This document shows, in pieces, positions 31,908 through 40,132 of a stretch of DNA of 64,000 nucleotides (its first letter is position 1; every line of letters begins with the position of its first letter). The notes below the pieces were generated by a model. It worked only from the letters and a program-made list of their open reading frames with translations, searched no databases and was not told the DNA's origin. The position numbers and the translations under genes were made by a program. This DNA comes from Jaenimonas drosophilae (Eukaryota; Euglenozoa; Kinetoplastea; Trypanosomatida; Trypanosomatidae). The stretch is taken from contig JASAON010001658.1 in the NCBI GenBank assembly GCA_030849065.1, positions 186,001 to 250,000 of the forward strand, in the 5' to 3' direction.

Positions 31908-32249
31908 GGACAGAAGGCTCCAACATGTGACACGGGTCCACCACGTAAGAGAGAAAAGTGTGCGGATGACTCTCGCACCAAATCAGGCATTCGTCACCAA
32001 AAAGATGCTTTTCAACGTTATTAGGGAATGCGTGATGCTTTCACAACTTTCACATCTAATCCCATGTTTGATACGAATTGCAGGTTTTGTAAAGCGCAGT
32101 CGTCCACCAATTCTCTTACACCTGCGCGCATGGCAGAGGTATACATTTCACCGGGGAGCCTACTGCTACTCAACGTTTACCCATATTTGCGCACAACAAA
32201 AGACACACCACGTATGTCTCTCACAAAAGAAACAGAGATAGAGCATCAG

Positions 32250-32265
32250 TTGCCTTCAACGGCAA
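32250..32265 (-). promoter_or_regulatory. Conserved hairpin in transporter-B 3' flank
   Basis: Same 16-nt hairpin as at 29581-29596 (5-bp stem TTGCC/GGCAA, loop GTTGAA in the RNA), about 440 nt after the stop codon of copy B. Candidate purine-response element by analogy with kinetoplastid nucleobase-transporter 3' UTRs. Confidence 0.45.
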
Positions 32266-32375
32266 AATAAAGAAGAAGAAATCAACGTAGGTCACTCATC
32301 TCCGCGCATTATGAAAAAAAAGAGAAAATGGAAAGAGGGGTAAGGTATGTTACTGAATTGACTGTGACTGTGATA

Positions 32376-32390
32376 CGGCGCTTGCATCCT
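32376..32390 (-). promoter_or_regulatory. Conserved 15-nt block in transporter-B 3' flank
   Basis: Identical to 29697-29711. Lies 126 nt from the hairpin here and 116 nt in copy A. Confidence 0.35.
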
Positions 32391-32495
32391 CGATGGTAGT
32401 GTGCTCTGGTGCAGATTGACGACAACAAGCTAAACGGGTATTGTACTGTGACATCAATAAGCACAAAAAAAACAATAATGAGGAAGCCAGCACAC

Positions 32496-32523
32496 ACTTC
32501 TCACACAAGGGGAGCACTCCGGT
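32496..32523 (-). promoter_or_regulatory. Conserved 28-nt block in transporter-B 3' flank
   Basis: Identical to 29818-29845. Lies 120 nt from the 15-nt block (121 nt in copy A), so spacing is also kept. Confidence 0.4.
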
Positions 32524-32706
32524 CTCACAAGCCATCAACTTGCATTACAACAGAAAGGGGCAAACAACAAACACAAGAGAATATATAAGGTGCATGGGGT
32601 CAACCAACGCAAGAACACCACCGGAGACGTCCACAGAACCTCTCACATCATCCTGTGGTACACTTCATTCAATCTGGTTCAGGTAGCACTTAACTTTTTC
32701 ATCCCG

Positions 32707-34122
32707 CTACTGTGGGAGGTAAAGCACCACAAGCAGCGCCAGAAGCGAAGCAAATGATGCGCCAGCCAACAGAGAAATGCCCATTAGCTGGCCCGCCATC
32801 ACACGCTGTCCAGGCGTCGTCAATGTGGGTGTCGTAGCGCCAAACACCATCGAAGTGGCACCAAAGAAGCCCTTTGTCAGACCAATGATAACCAGCAACA
32901 CGTACGCCGGTGCGTGGCCTGGGATGTAGCCGAAAATGCAGAGGAAGATGAGTGGCACGAAGATCACGCGGCAGAATGCGACAATCAGCAGTACCTTGCG
33001 GGAGGGCCAGAGAACAGGGAACGAGCTGGACAGGCGGCCAGTCGCGTCACCGCAGTTGTAGCACAGAATTGCAAGGGTAGCAAACCAGTTCGAGTCTCGG
33101 TCAATGGGGATCACCAAGGATGGGAAGATGAACAGCGATACAAAGAAGATGGTGAAGCAGGCAATCTGCATCGGGTAAATGTTGCGAATAACAGGCCAAA
33201 CCTTAGTACGCTGGAGTTGCTCAGCCGTCGTGAGGCCACGCTCCTCAGAGTCAGAGAAGCCGTTGCACTCATCGTCCTCCACAGCGTGCACATCCACCTC
33301 CAGCTTGTCATCCGGCCGCACACGTGCCTCTTCCTCAAGCTGGACCTTCTCAACATCCTCCGGGAGCATAGGGCGGCCAGCAACCTCAGACACCTCAGGT
33401 GTAGTGTCAGTAGAACCAGTCTCCGCAGCAGCAAGGGCACGGAACTCCGCCACGTGAATGCGTGCGTACGAGTTCCAGCGCAGCGACAACGCCATCATCA
33501 GTGAAGTCATCATGACACAAATTGCCAAACTGAAGTAGATGTACGACTGCTTCAGAATATCATCATACGAGTCACCCATCGTTGCCTTCACGATGCATTG
33601 TAGGACAGAGGTAATCACACCAGAGAAGCCACACCCGAACATGACAGCAGACATGAACTTCGGGTCCATGGAGGAAGCAAGAGCGTAGCACGTGGCCTCC
33701 AGGTAAGATTTACCAGCACCAGCAGCACAGCTCACAATGAAGAAGGCAGCAATCGCAAACCCTTGGGAAACTTGGCCCACGGGCATTATGAGAATTGTGG
33801 CAACTTCGGAGGTCATCAGCAGCAGCGCAAGCGTGAAGCGCACGCTGAGAGACAACTTACGGGCGAACGGCAGCAAAATGGTTGGGCCAACCACAATTTG
33901 AGTCGTGACGGAAGCCACATTGTAGAAGGTGAGGATGTTGGCCCAGAATACCTCACTGCTTGGTTCCGCATCCGGATTCCCAGTGACATACTTGTAGTAG
34001 TCCACCATATAACGAGGGGCAGAGAACAGTGCATTCAACGGCATCAGCATGGAAATGCCAAGGAGAACGCATGTCGCGTAGACATAGGCCTCTGCCAATG
34101 TCGTGCAGCCCAAAAATGCCAT
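32707..34122 (-). CDS. Equilibrative nucleoside/nucleobase transporter, copy B
   Basis: A 471-residue ENT-family permease, tandem paralogue of copy A. Membrane topology is the same: six hydrophobic segments, an acidic cytosolic-type loop, then five more. Differences from A concentrate in the loop (after EVDVHAVED, with a Cys-Asn-Gly-Phe insertion in place of the Asp/Glu run of A) and in scattered substitutions in the C-terminal half, while the first 81 residues are identical. The pair probably handles related purine substrates with different regulation or affinity. It is the 5'-proximal copy in transcription order and lies 3' of the RPS4 pair. Confidence 0.9.
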   Translation of the reverse strand: MAFLGCTTLAEAYVYATCVLLGISMLMPLNALFSAPRYMVDYYKYVTGNPDAEPSSEVFWANILTFYNVASVTTQIVVGPTILLPFARKLSLSVRFTLALLLMTSEVATILIMPVGQVSQGFAIAAFFIVSCAAGAGKSYLEATCYALASSMDPKFMSAVMFGCGFSGVITSVLQCIVKATMGDSYDDILKQSYIYFSLAICVMMTSLMMALSLRWNSYARIHVAEFRALAAAETGSTDTTPEVSEVAGRPMLPEDVEKVQLEEEARVRPDDKLEVDVHAVEDDECNGFSDSEERGLTTAEQLQRTKVWPVIRNIYPMQIACFTIFFVSLFIFPSLVIPIDRDSNWFATLAILCYNCGDATGRLSSSFPVLWPSRKVLLIVAFCRVIFVPLIFLCIFGYIPGHAPAYVLLVIIGLTKGFFGATSMVFGATTPTLTTPGQRVMAGQLMGISLLAGASFASLLALLVVLYLPQ

Positions 34123-34406
34123 TTCTGTTATGTTTGGATGTGTTTGATCCGTTCTTCACTTCAGTAACTTTGCGGATACGAGAAAGGTGGTCGTCGTTTC
34201 GTCGGGCACAAATGATGGGAGTGTATTGAGAGTCAATCCTGTACGGGGAAAAGCGGATGTACTGCGAGATGGTGTGGTAACCTTCGATGAAGAGAGCGAG
34301 AGTGGCGGTGAAGCGCTGGGGTTCCCCAAGCCGATGGCTGGGTAACTACAAAAAAACAACAAAAGAGTAGGAGGGTCACAGCATGGATTTTCATACGCAG
34401 TAACAG
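33880..34406 (-). repeat. 527-bp repeat: 5' end and leader of transporter copy B
   Basis: Partner of 31381-31907, identical by eye, at a constant offset of 2499 bases. Confidence 0.85.
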
Positions 34407-34545
34407 TGACAAGTGGAGTCGTAACATGGGGACCAATGCACAGATGGTAGAGCCCATTGTCAGGGCGGAAATTTTGAGGGACGAAAATTACAAATCAGAC
34501 GTATTCAATCGTCACACAGATGTCCATGTGTTCACTGTAAGCACC
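34123..34545. other. Intergenic region, transporter B to RPS4
   Basis: About 420 bases. Holds the copy-B leader (to 34406), its splice acceptor at 34346-34347, and the short 3' flank of the first RPS4 gene. No gene seen. Confidence 0.55.
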
Positions 34546-35368
34546 CTACTTGCGGGCCTTGCGACCGCCACGGGCAACCTGGGCCTTGCGGCTCTCGGCG
34601 GCGACGAGCTTCTCCTCACGCTCCTGGATGACGTTGATGCGGAGACCCTGCTGCTTAGGCACAGTCACGAGCAGCTGGTTCATGGTCTTGCCGATCACGA
34701 AGATGTTGGCGGCACGGGTGGCGAACTCGTTGCCGGCGGCATCCTTCAGGCGGGCAATGTTGAACGCACCAGGGTGGCGCTCAATGGAGACGATCTCGCC
34801 GATACGGCCACGGTTGGCTCCGCCGGTCACGATCACAGCCTTGCCGTTGCCAGTCTTCACGAGGTCCACGCACTTCTTCTCCTTGGTGTTGTACACGAGG
34901 GTATCACCAATGGAGGTGTGGGGGTCGGGGTAGCGGATGCGGTGGCCATCGTGGGTCACGGCAACGGGCACGCGGCCGGAGGCAGTGTAGATGTTCACGA
35001 CCTTGAGGAGCTTCATGTTGCCCTCAGCCTCGGACACGTTCACCAGAGAGAAGCGGCCCTTGACGTCGTACATCAGACGGAAGCGGTCACCAGTCTTGGG
35101 GATCTCCACCACGTCCATGAAGCCAGCGGGGTACTTGCCGTCGCGGCGGGGGTGGTTGTCCACGTTCACGAGACCCTGGCGAAGGATCATCTCACCCTCG
35201 CGGGCGTTCAGGGCGTACTTCAGACGGTTGCGGATGATCACAAGGAGGGGCAGGCACTCGCGGAGCTTGTGGGGACCAGGACGAGGGCGGGGAGCGAACA
35301 CGCCGGTCAGCTTGCTCAGCATCCAGTCCTTGGGTGCGTACAAGCGCTTGAGGTGCTTCTTGGCCATG
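34525..35368 (-). repeat. 844-bp repeat covering RPS4 copy 1
   Basis: Identical by eye to 35586-36429 at an offset of 1061 bases. The identity ends exactly at the start codon side and 21 bases past the stop, while the leaders differ. Concerted evolution of a highly expressed gene. Confidence 0.85.
34546..35367 (-). CDS. RPS4: 40S ribosomal protein S4 (eS4), copy 1
   Basis: A 273-residue small-subunit ribosomal protein. It starts MAKKHLKRLYAPKDWML, the conserved eS4 N-terminus, followed by an S4 RNA-binding region, the RS4 central domain and a KOW motif (GNGKAVIVTGGANRGRIGEI, about 175-195). Length is close to human RPS4X (263). The coding sequence and 21 bases of 3' flank are identical to copy 2. 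A strong pyrimidine tract and AG (35383-35384) sit only about 15 bases before the ATG. Confidence 0.98.
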   Translation of the reverse strand: MAKKHLKRLYAPKDWMLSKLTGVFAPRPRPGPHKLRECLPLLVIIRNRLKYALNAREGEMILRQGLVNVDNHPRRDGKYPAGFMDVVEIPKTGDRFRLMYDVKGRFSLVNVSEAEGNMKLLKVVNIYTASGRVPVAVTHDGHRIRYPDPHTSIGDTLVYNTKEKKCVDLVKTGNGKAVIVTGGANRGRIGEIVSIERHPGAFNIARLKDAAGNEFATRAANIFVIGKTMNQLLVTVPKQQGLRINVIQEREEKLVAAESRKAQVARGGRKARK

Positions 35369-35382
35369 GTGATCTGTGGAGA

Positions 35383-35384
35383 CT
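35383..35384 (-). promoter_or_regulatory. Predicted spliced-leader acceptor of RPS4 copy 1
   Basis: The minus strand has TTTGCTCTCTCTTTCTCTCTTT then TAATATGTGTAG; the AG is here, giving a leader of about 15 nt after splicing. Copy 2 has a different tract, with AG candidates at 36453-36454 or 36442-36443. Confidence 0.6.
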
Positions 35385-35585
35385 ACACATATTAAAGAGA
35401 GAAAGAGAGAGCAAACGAGAGCAGATTAAAACACTTGCACATTTTCGGACTTACTTTGGTGAAGAGAGGCCACGTCAGGAATGATGACGGAGCACGCAAA
35501 CAATGGGGGAATTAGGTAGCTTGAAATAACAAAAAGAAGTCAAGGAAATCATCCCTTGATGGAACCTTTGTAGTCAGTCATCACA

Positions 35586-36429
35586 CATGTGTTCACTGTA
35601 AGCACCCTACTTGCGGGCCTTGCGACCGCCACGGGCAACCTGGGCCTTGCGGCTCTCGGCGGCGACGAGCTTCTCCTCACGCTCCTGGATGACGTTGATG
35701 CGGAGACCCTGCTGCTTAGGCACAGTCACGAGCAGCTGGTTCATGGTCTTGCCGATCACGAAGATGTTGGCGGCACGGGTGGCGAACTCGTTGCCGGCGG
35801 CATCCTTCAGGCGGGCAATGTTGAACGCACCAGGGTGGCGCTCAATGGAGACGATCTCGCCGATACGGCCACGGTTGGCTCCGCCGGTCACGATCACAGC
35901 CTTGCCGTTGCCAGTCTTCACGAGGTCCACGCACTTCTTCTCCTTGGTGTTGTACACGAGGGTATCACCAATGGAGGTGTGGGGGTCGGGGTAGCGGATG
36001 CGGTGGCCATCGTGGGTCACGGCAACGGGCACGCGGCCGGAGGCAGTGTAGATGTTCACGACCTTGAGGAGCTTCATGTTGCCCTCAGCCTCGGACACGT
36101 TCACCAGAGAGAAGCGGCCCTTGACGTCGTACATCAGACGGAAGCGGTCACCAGTCTTGGGGATCTCCACCACGTCCATGAAGCCAGCGGGGTACTTGCC
36201 GTCGCGGCGGGGGTGGTTGTCCACGTTCACGAGACCCTGGCGAAGGATCATCTCACCCTCGCGGGCGTTCAGGGCGTACTTCAGACGGTTGCGGATGATC
36301 ACAAGGAGGGGCAGGCACTCGCGGAGCTTGTGGGGACCAGGACGAGGGCGGGGAGCGAACACGCCGGTCAGCTTGCTCAGCATCCAGTCCTTGGGTGCGT
36401 ACAAGCGCTTGAGGTGCTTCTTGGCCATG
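35586..36429 (-). repeat. 844-bp repeat covering RPS4 copy 2
   Basis: Partner of 34525-35368, identical by eye. Confidence 0.85.
35607..36428 (-). CDS. RPS4: 40S ribosomal protein S4 (eS4), copy 2
   Basis: A 273-residue protein identical to copy 1, with the same RNA-binding and KOW regions. The intergenic spacer to copy 1 is only about 240 bases. Its leader differs from that of copy 1, with its own C- and T-rich tract (plus 36460-36485). Tandem identical ribosomal-protein genes are common in trypanosomatids as a way to raise expression without transcriptional control. Confidence 0.98.
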   Translation of the reverse strand: MAKKHLKRLYAPKDWMLSKLTGVFAPRPRPGPHKLRECLPLLVIIRNRLKYALNAREGEMILRQGLVNVDNHPRRDGKYPAGFMDVVEIPKTGDRFRLMYDVKGRFSLVNVSEAEGNMKLLKVVNIYTASGRVPVAVTHDGHRIRYPDPHTSIGDTLVYNTKEKKCVDLVKTGNGKAVIVTGGANRGRIGEIVSIERHPGAFNIARLKDAAGNEFATRAANIFVIGKTMNQLLVTVPKQQGLRINVIQEREEKLVAAESRKAQVARGGRKARK

Positions 36430-36756
36430 ACTTCGAGTGAACTGTAGGGTTCCTATCGCGTGAAAAGGGGGGAGATTGGAGGGAGGAAGTTATGTATAAG
36501 GAGATAGAAACGTTGCGGCAGTGGCAACGTGTAGGACACAGGGGTGAGAAAAGCATAAATTGAGGAGAGAAGTATTTGGCACCGTTGGTGCGCACCGGTA
36601 TCCAATATTCACGCCGGTATGTTGCTCCACGTGAAGACACTCCACGAAGTCACTTCGATAAGTAACGATGAAAATCCGAATGCGCGGGAAAGAAGGGCGA
36701 GAGTGGAAAATAGCATTTGTGTTGTCGCACCTGCAGGGGGAGGGAGTAAATATCCA
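36430..36756. other. Intergenic region, RPS4 to thiamine kinase-like gene
   Basis: About 330 bases. Contains the G/A-rich plus-strand tract of the RPS4 copy 2 splice acceptor. No gene seen. Confidence 0.5.
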
Positions 36757-38124
36757 TCACGCACATCTTCGTGAATAGGTGAAGAAGGTGGGGGGATTGA
36801 TGCGTGCAGCGCGTTGAGGAGCCGCAGGAGGAGACGGCTCCATGTGAAGAGGGCGAAGGTCCACGGTAATCAGCGGTTGGTCCATCACATTGCAGGAGGA
36901 CACCAACGCATCGAAATCAAAGTTGTAACTTGAGGTCTGCGTGAATCCGTCGTAGGATGAAGAGCGACCCACCACCATGTTCCAGCGAAAACCGGTGGTT
37001 TCCAGTTCGTGTACACGACCCATGGGAATCAAACCACAAGTAGGTGGTGTCATGATATCTGCGGCAGGACTGCGTACGAACTGGGTGACCCCATCGGGCC
37101 AGCAGGCAAATGTCACATTTTCCGAATTGGTCAACAGAATGTGATACATTGTTGCAAATTTCAGCACACAGTTCAAAGCAGCCATCTCGTGGTCCAGACG
37201 TCCACCATAAGCACCAAAGACTACAATAGTAGGAAGAACCACCGTGCGCAGTGAGTGGCCGCTACTGTTTGGTGCATCAGGAGTGTTAAGACTGCCCAAG
37301 AGTGTCTGCAGGCGCTGTTCTTCAAGGGACACAACCTCTTGAGTGTGTGAGTCCGCGGTGGTTCGGTCGGTGACCGACGCAGAAAGACTCTCGAGAACGG
37401 CCTCACGACATCGTTGAAGCAGCGGTGCCCCAACCTGAATTGCCTTCCCCGCCTCAGGGTCCATCTCGGTCTTGAGCTGTGGCTGATCCGTTCCAAAGTG
37501 TGGAAAGGCCGACGAGTGCCTTCGTTGCAACTGCTCCACGAGCTGAAGGCACTTCTCAAAGTCTGTTGTCAATTGGCAAGCAACGGGCAGAAGCAGTGGT
37601 GCTGTGTGATTAACCTGTGCCTTCGTGTCATCTGTAGAAGGTACAAGCCTGGAATAGAGGGCCTCCAATACCGAGTTTGGTATGGTAGATACGGTGGGTG
37701 ACAGCGGAACTTGCTCAAAGCTGTGGCGTGCGTCCTCACCACCCTCAGCAGTGGTGTCAAGGCTGTCCATATCCCCAATCACAGCATCACAGAGCTCGTC
37801 AAAGGATCCACCTCCACAACGTTCAACATAGTGCCGCCGTAGAGGAGTGTAAGCTCCATCGGCGCAAAGGAATAGGCAGGGCCATTGGGGTCGAGTAGTA
37901 GGAGGCTCCGTTGCAGATGCCCCTTTTAGCCACTCTCCTCGGCGATGCCAGAAGAAGTGCTGCAGGAAGGCGTCGAATTCCCACGCCGTGTTACTGGGGC
38001 TGTTCAGCAAAATGACACACGAGACCGGGCAGTAACGGTCAACGTCGGCGGCCGTCAGTGCGTGTGAGCCAAAGTACAGAACATCATCGCAGCACACCTT
38101 CCGTGTCCACTGGCGAAGTGACAT
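36757..38124 (-). CDS. Thiamine pyrophosphokinase-like protein
   Basis: A 455-residue protein with the TPK motif set in order. FLCADGAYTPL (about 87-97) resembles CADGGANRL, VIGDMDSLD resembles the metal-binding GD-DS motif, TTDFEKCLQLV resembles TDFEKAL, and FGAYGGRLDHEMA resembles the GG-R-DH substrate motif. The C-terminal beta-rich part (SENVTFACW, then TTGFRWNMV) fits the thiamine-binding domain. The enzyme converts thiamine to thiamine diphosphate. It is nearly twice the usual length (human 243), mainly through a Ser/Thr/Gln-rich insert of about 130 residues between the TDFEK and GGRLDH motifs. Catalytic residues look intact. Confidence 0.8.
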   Translation of the reverse strand: MSLRQWTRKVCCDDVLYFGSHALTAADVDRYCPVSCVILLNSPSNTAWEFDAFLQHFFWHRRGEWLKGASATEPPTTRPQWPCLFLCADGAYTPLRRHYVERCGGGSFDELCDAVIGDMDSLDTTAEGGEDARHSFEQVPLSPTVSTIPNSVLEALYSRLVPSTDDTKAQVNHTAPLLLPVACQLTTDFEKCLQLVEQLQRRHSSAFPHFGTDQPQLKTEMDPEAGKAIQVGAPLLQRCREAVLESLSASVTDRTTADSHTQEVVSLEEQRLQTLLGSLNTPDAPNSSGHSLRTVVLPTIVVFGAYGGRLDHEMAALNCVLKFATMYHILLTNSENVTFACWPDGVTQFVRSPAADIMTPPTCGLIPMGRVHELETTGFRWNMVVGRSSSYDGFTQTSSYNFDFDALVSSCNVMDQPLITVDLRPLHMEPSPPAAPQRAARINPPTFFTYSRRCA

Positions 38125-38410
38125 GTTGTCGCTTCACCAACTTACCTAACTAACATTGGAGAGAGTGAGAAGGGAAAGAAGATGACCTCACGGTACTAAG
38201 CATCCAGAATGGGAATCGACCCTGAACTTAGGCAACCATCACTCAACTCTTGTAAGAAATCAAGGCATGTAGATAGCGGTACAAAACAAGTAAGTACGTG
38301 TGAAGGATAGGTACAGCAGCGAGCGACTGCAAGCAGCGATGATAAGAGAGGAGTGAAACGTACCCACATATGCCGACGACTGTTCATGGAGCTTCCTCAG
38401 CACTTCTCCA

Positions 38411-39829
38411 CTAACCAAGCCAGCGACGCCACCACCTGGGCCGCCAGTGATGGCGATAGAGGGGGAACAAGTACAACTCCTCTGGAAGTGGATGTGCTGC
38501 TCGATCACTTGAATCGGAGGATTTCATGTTCAGCAGAGAAATGGACCTCTGCAGCGCCTGGTCCAACTTCTTCAGCGGGACAACGTAGGAGGACAACATA
38601 TCCAGTGTGTCGTCCTCCTTGCCACTCGATGTGGCCTTGGTGTGATTGTTGGGTACAATGAAGGCAACATGATCATGTGTGTGGGGATCCCATGCGGCCA
38701 TGAACATCGCAGCCGGGACCGGAGGGGTACCAGCCTCGGCAGCAGTTACACTTGTGAGCTGCTGCTTGGATTGAAAGAGTGGACCAGTACAGATAGCAAG
38801 GCTCCGCTCCCGTGGCAGGCGTTCTCGTGTGCCAAGAATTCTCCGCCACCAGGATCGTTGTGGGGAACCTGAGCCCTCCCGCATCAAGGTCAGAAGCAGT
38901 GGAGCAGCACCTTCCGTGTCTCCTTCCATCTGTGGATTCGCGCAAACGTAGTCACGAGTTGCATTCTCCAGACACTTCCACGCCCCAAGATTCAGGGACC
39001 CATGCTGGGGTACAATGTTGCTGAGCAACGCCGCCTCAACCGCCGCCATCTCCGAGGTGGCCACGGACGCATGTGGTGCGAGGTGACCACGGTGAAATCC
39101 AGAAGGAAGTCGCAGGTCCTGGGCATTACATCGTGCCTCCAACGGAAGAGAGACGTCTGTTGTGAAGGGCGGTCGTCTTTGTGACTTGGCCTGTTGAATT
39201 CCCTGCGATGTGATGAAGAAGCCGCACCACACTGGAGTCCGCATCGCCGTGTGGTAGAGGACACTGAAGGTACGTCGGGGAAGGTAGAGCAGATTGCTCG
39301 TTGTACAAGGCAAACAGGGCTGTTGAGCAAGAAAGTCGGATTTTAGCTCAGCTGCGGAAGAAGGGCAATGCTTGTCACCGAGACGAGGTGGCCGGAAGGC
39401 AACCTGTCGGATGGATCGCACATCACGCCGGCCAAGAAGAGACGACCCACAGCGGCCTGCAGCAAGTCGGGGCCCCAACCGAGAGGCCCACAGCCGTGCA
39501 ACAGGATAGGCAGAAGGTAGGAGCCACATGGCATCCCGCCGACGTCTCTCGCGACGGAAGTCACGGCATCTCTTCCACCACTGCCCCCATGGTCGCCAGG
39601 CGTAGCCACAACCCCACCCAGCCGCAAAGGAGAGGCATCCGGCAGCCCCAACCTGCGCTTCCATCGTCCATGCTCCATCCGGTCGCTGAAAAAAGCGGCG
39701 TGCGCGGGAGGTATCAAACGCCTCCCAATGACGACGTGTCGCTGCCGCGTAGGATCGCATTCCTGACGAGAGCGAGCCTAGTGAGATCAATGAACCCTCC
39801 GCTGCACGTACTCGCAACTGTTCAAACAT
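38411..39829 (-). CDS. EndoG-like mitochondrial DNA/RNA non-specific endonuclease
   Basis: A 472-residue beta-beta-alpha-metal nuclease. The active-site motif reads HRGHLAPHA with the catalytic His at about residue 249, where EndoG/NUC1 enzymes usually have D-RGH. The following helix NIVPQHGSLNLGAWKCLE matches the conserved N--PQ---N-G-W--LE, supplying the metal-binding Asn. CTGPLF and VPAAMFMAAW match the downstream TGPL and P--F-K strands. The N-terminus is basic and hydroxylated with a possible hydrophobic segment (GCLSFAAGWGCGYA), suiting mitochondrial import or inner-membrane anchoring. I chose the ATG at 39829 because a T-run plus AG at 39903-39904 lies between it and the earlier in-frame ATGs. 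Role by family: mitochondrial DNA turnover or apoptosis-like DNA degradation. Confidence 0.85.
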   Translation of the reverse strand: MFEQLRVRAAEGSLISLGSLSSGMRSYAAATRRHWEAFDTSRARRFFQRPDGAWTMEAQVGAAGCLSFAAGWGCGYAWRPWGQWWKRCRDFRRERRRRDAMWLLPSAYPVARLWASRLGPRLAAGRCGSSLLGRRDVRSIRQVAFRPPRLGDKHCPSSAAELKSDFLAQQPCLPCTTSNLLYLPRRTFSVLYHTAMRTPVWCGFFITSQGIQQAKSQRRPPFTTDVSLPLEARCNAQDLRLPSGFHRGHLAPHASVATSEMAAVEAALLSNIVPQHGSLNLGAWKCLENATRDYVCANPQMEGDTEGAAPLLLTLMREGSGSPQRSWWRRILGTRERLPRERSLAICTGPLFQSKQQLTSVTAAEAGTPPVPAAMFMAAWDPHTHDHVAFIVPNNHTKATSSGKEDDTLDMLSSYVVPLKKLDQALQRSISLLNMKSSDSSDRAAHPLPEELYLFPLYRHHWRPRWWRRWLG

Positions 39830-40132
39830 CTTAGCATCCAACAGGAGTAACGATGAAGTGCACGCCCGCCACGAGGGCTCTGGAGGTGCTGCAGCTGCGC
39901 CACTAAAAAAAAAGTTCATCAGCACCGTGTGCTCTTTCTTCGACGTATGTGTGGATGAAACTGGTGGGCCTACCATCAGACCATGAAGGAAGAAAGTTAG
40001 GGAGATGATTCACAAAAAAAGACACAATTCAATTGTCCATCCGCGTACATCTATTCATCATTCATTATCGCTGATTATCCGTTTATGACGATCATGGTTC
40101 TCAGCAGCTGGTAGCATGCACGATAACCAACT
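39830..40132. other. Intergenic region, EndoG-like to GPN1
   Basis: About 300 bases, including the EndoG-like leader. AT-rich tract at 40005-40080. No gene seen. The GPN1 3' flank begins at the right-hand gene, so this stretch is the leader of EndoG-like and the upstream region only. Confidence 0.4.
39903..39904 (-). promoter_or_regulatory. Predicted spliced-leader acceptor of EndoG-like gene
   Basis: The minus strand has a run of nine T followed by AG. It lies 75 bases upstream of the chosen ATG and inside the longer open frame, so it decides the start. Confidence 0.5.

Larger units (their letters stand above)
31624..32706. other. Intergenic region between transporter copies
   Basis: About 1.1 kb. 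The left part (31624-31907) is the leader of copy A, and the right part is the 3' flank of copy B with the three conserved blocks. No gene seen. Confidence 0.6.

Noticed and set aside
35589..36440. Plus-strand frame of 283 codons over the RPS4 copies
   Set aside because: Antisense shadow of RPS4. Repeated identically over both copies only because the genes are identical.
38196..38290. Possible tRNA: plus-strand tgggaatcgaccctg resembles a reversed B box
   Set aside because: The T stem does not pair (the 5' arm is not complementary to the 3' arm), and no A-box-like sequence lies at the right distance.
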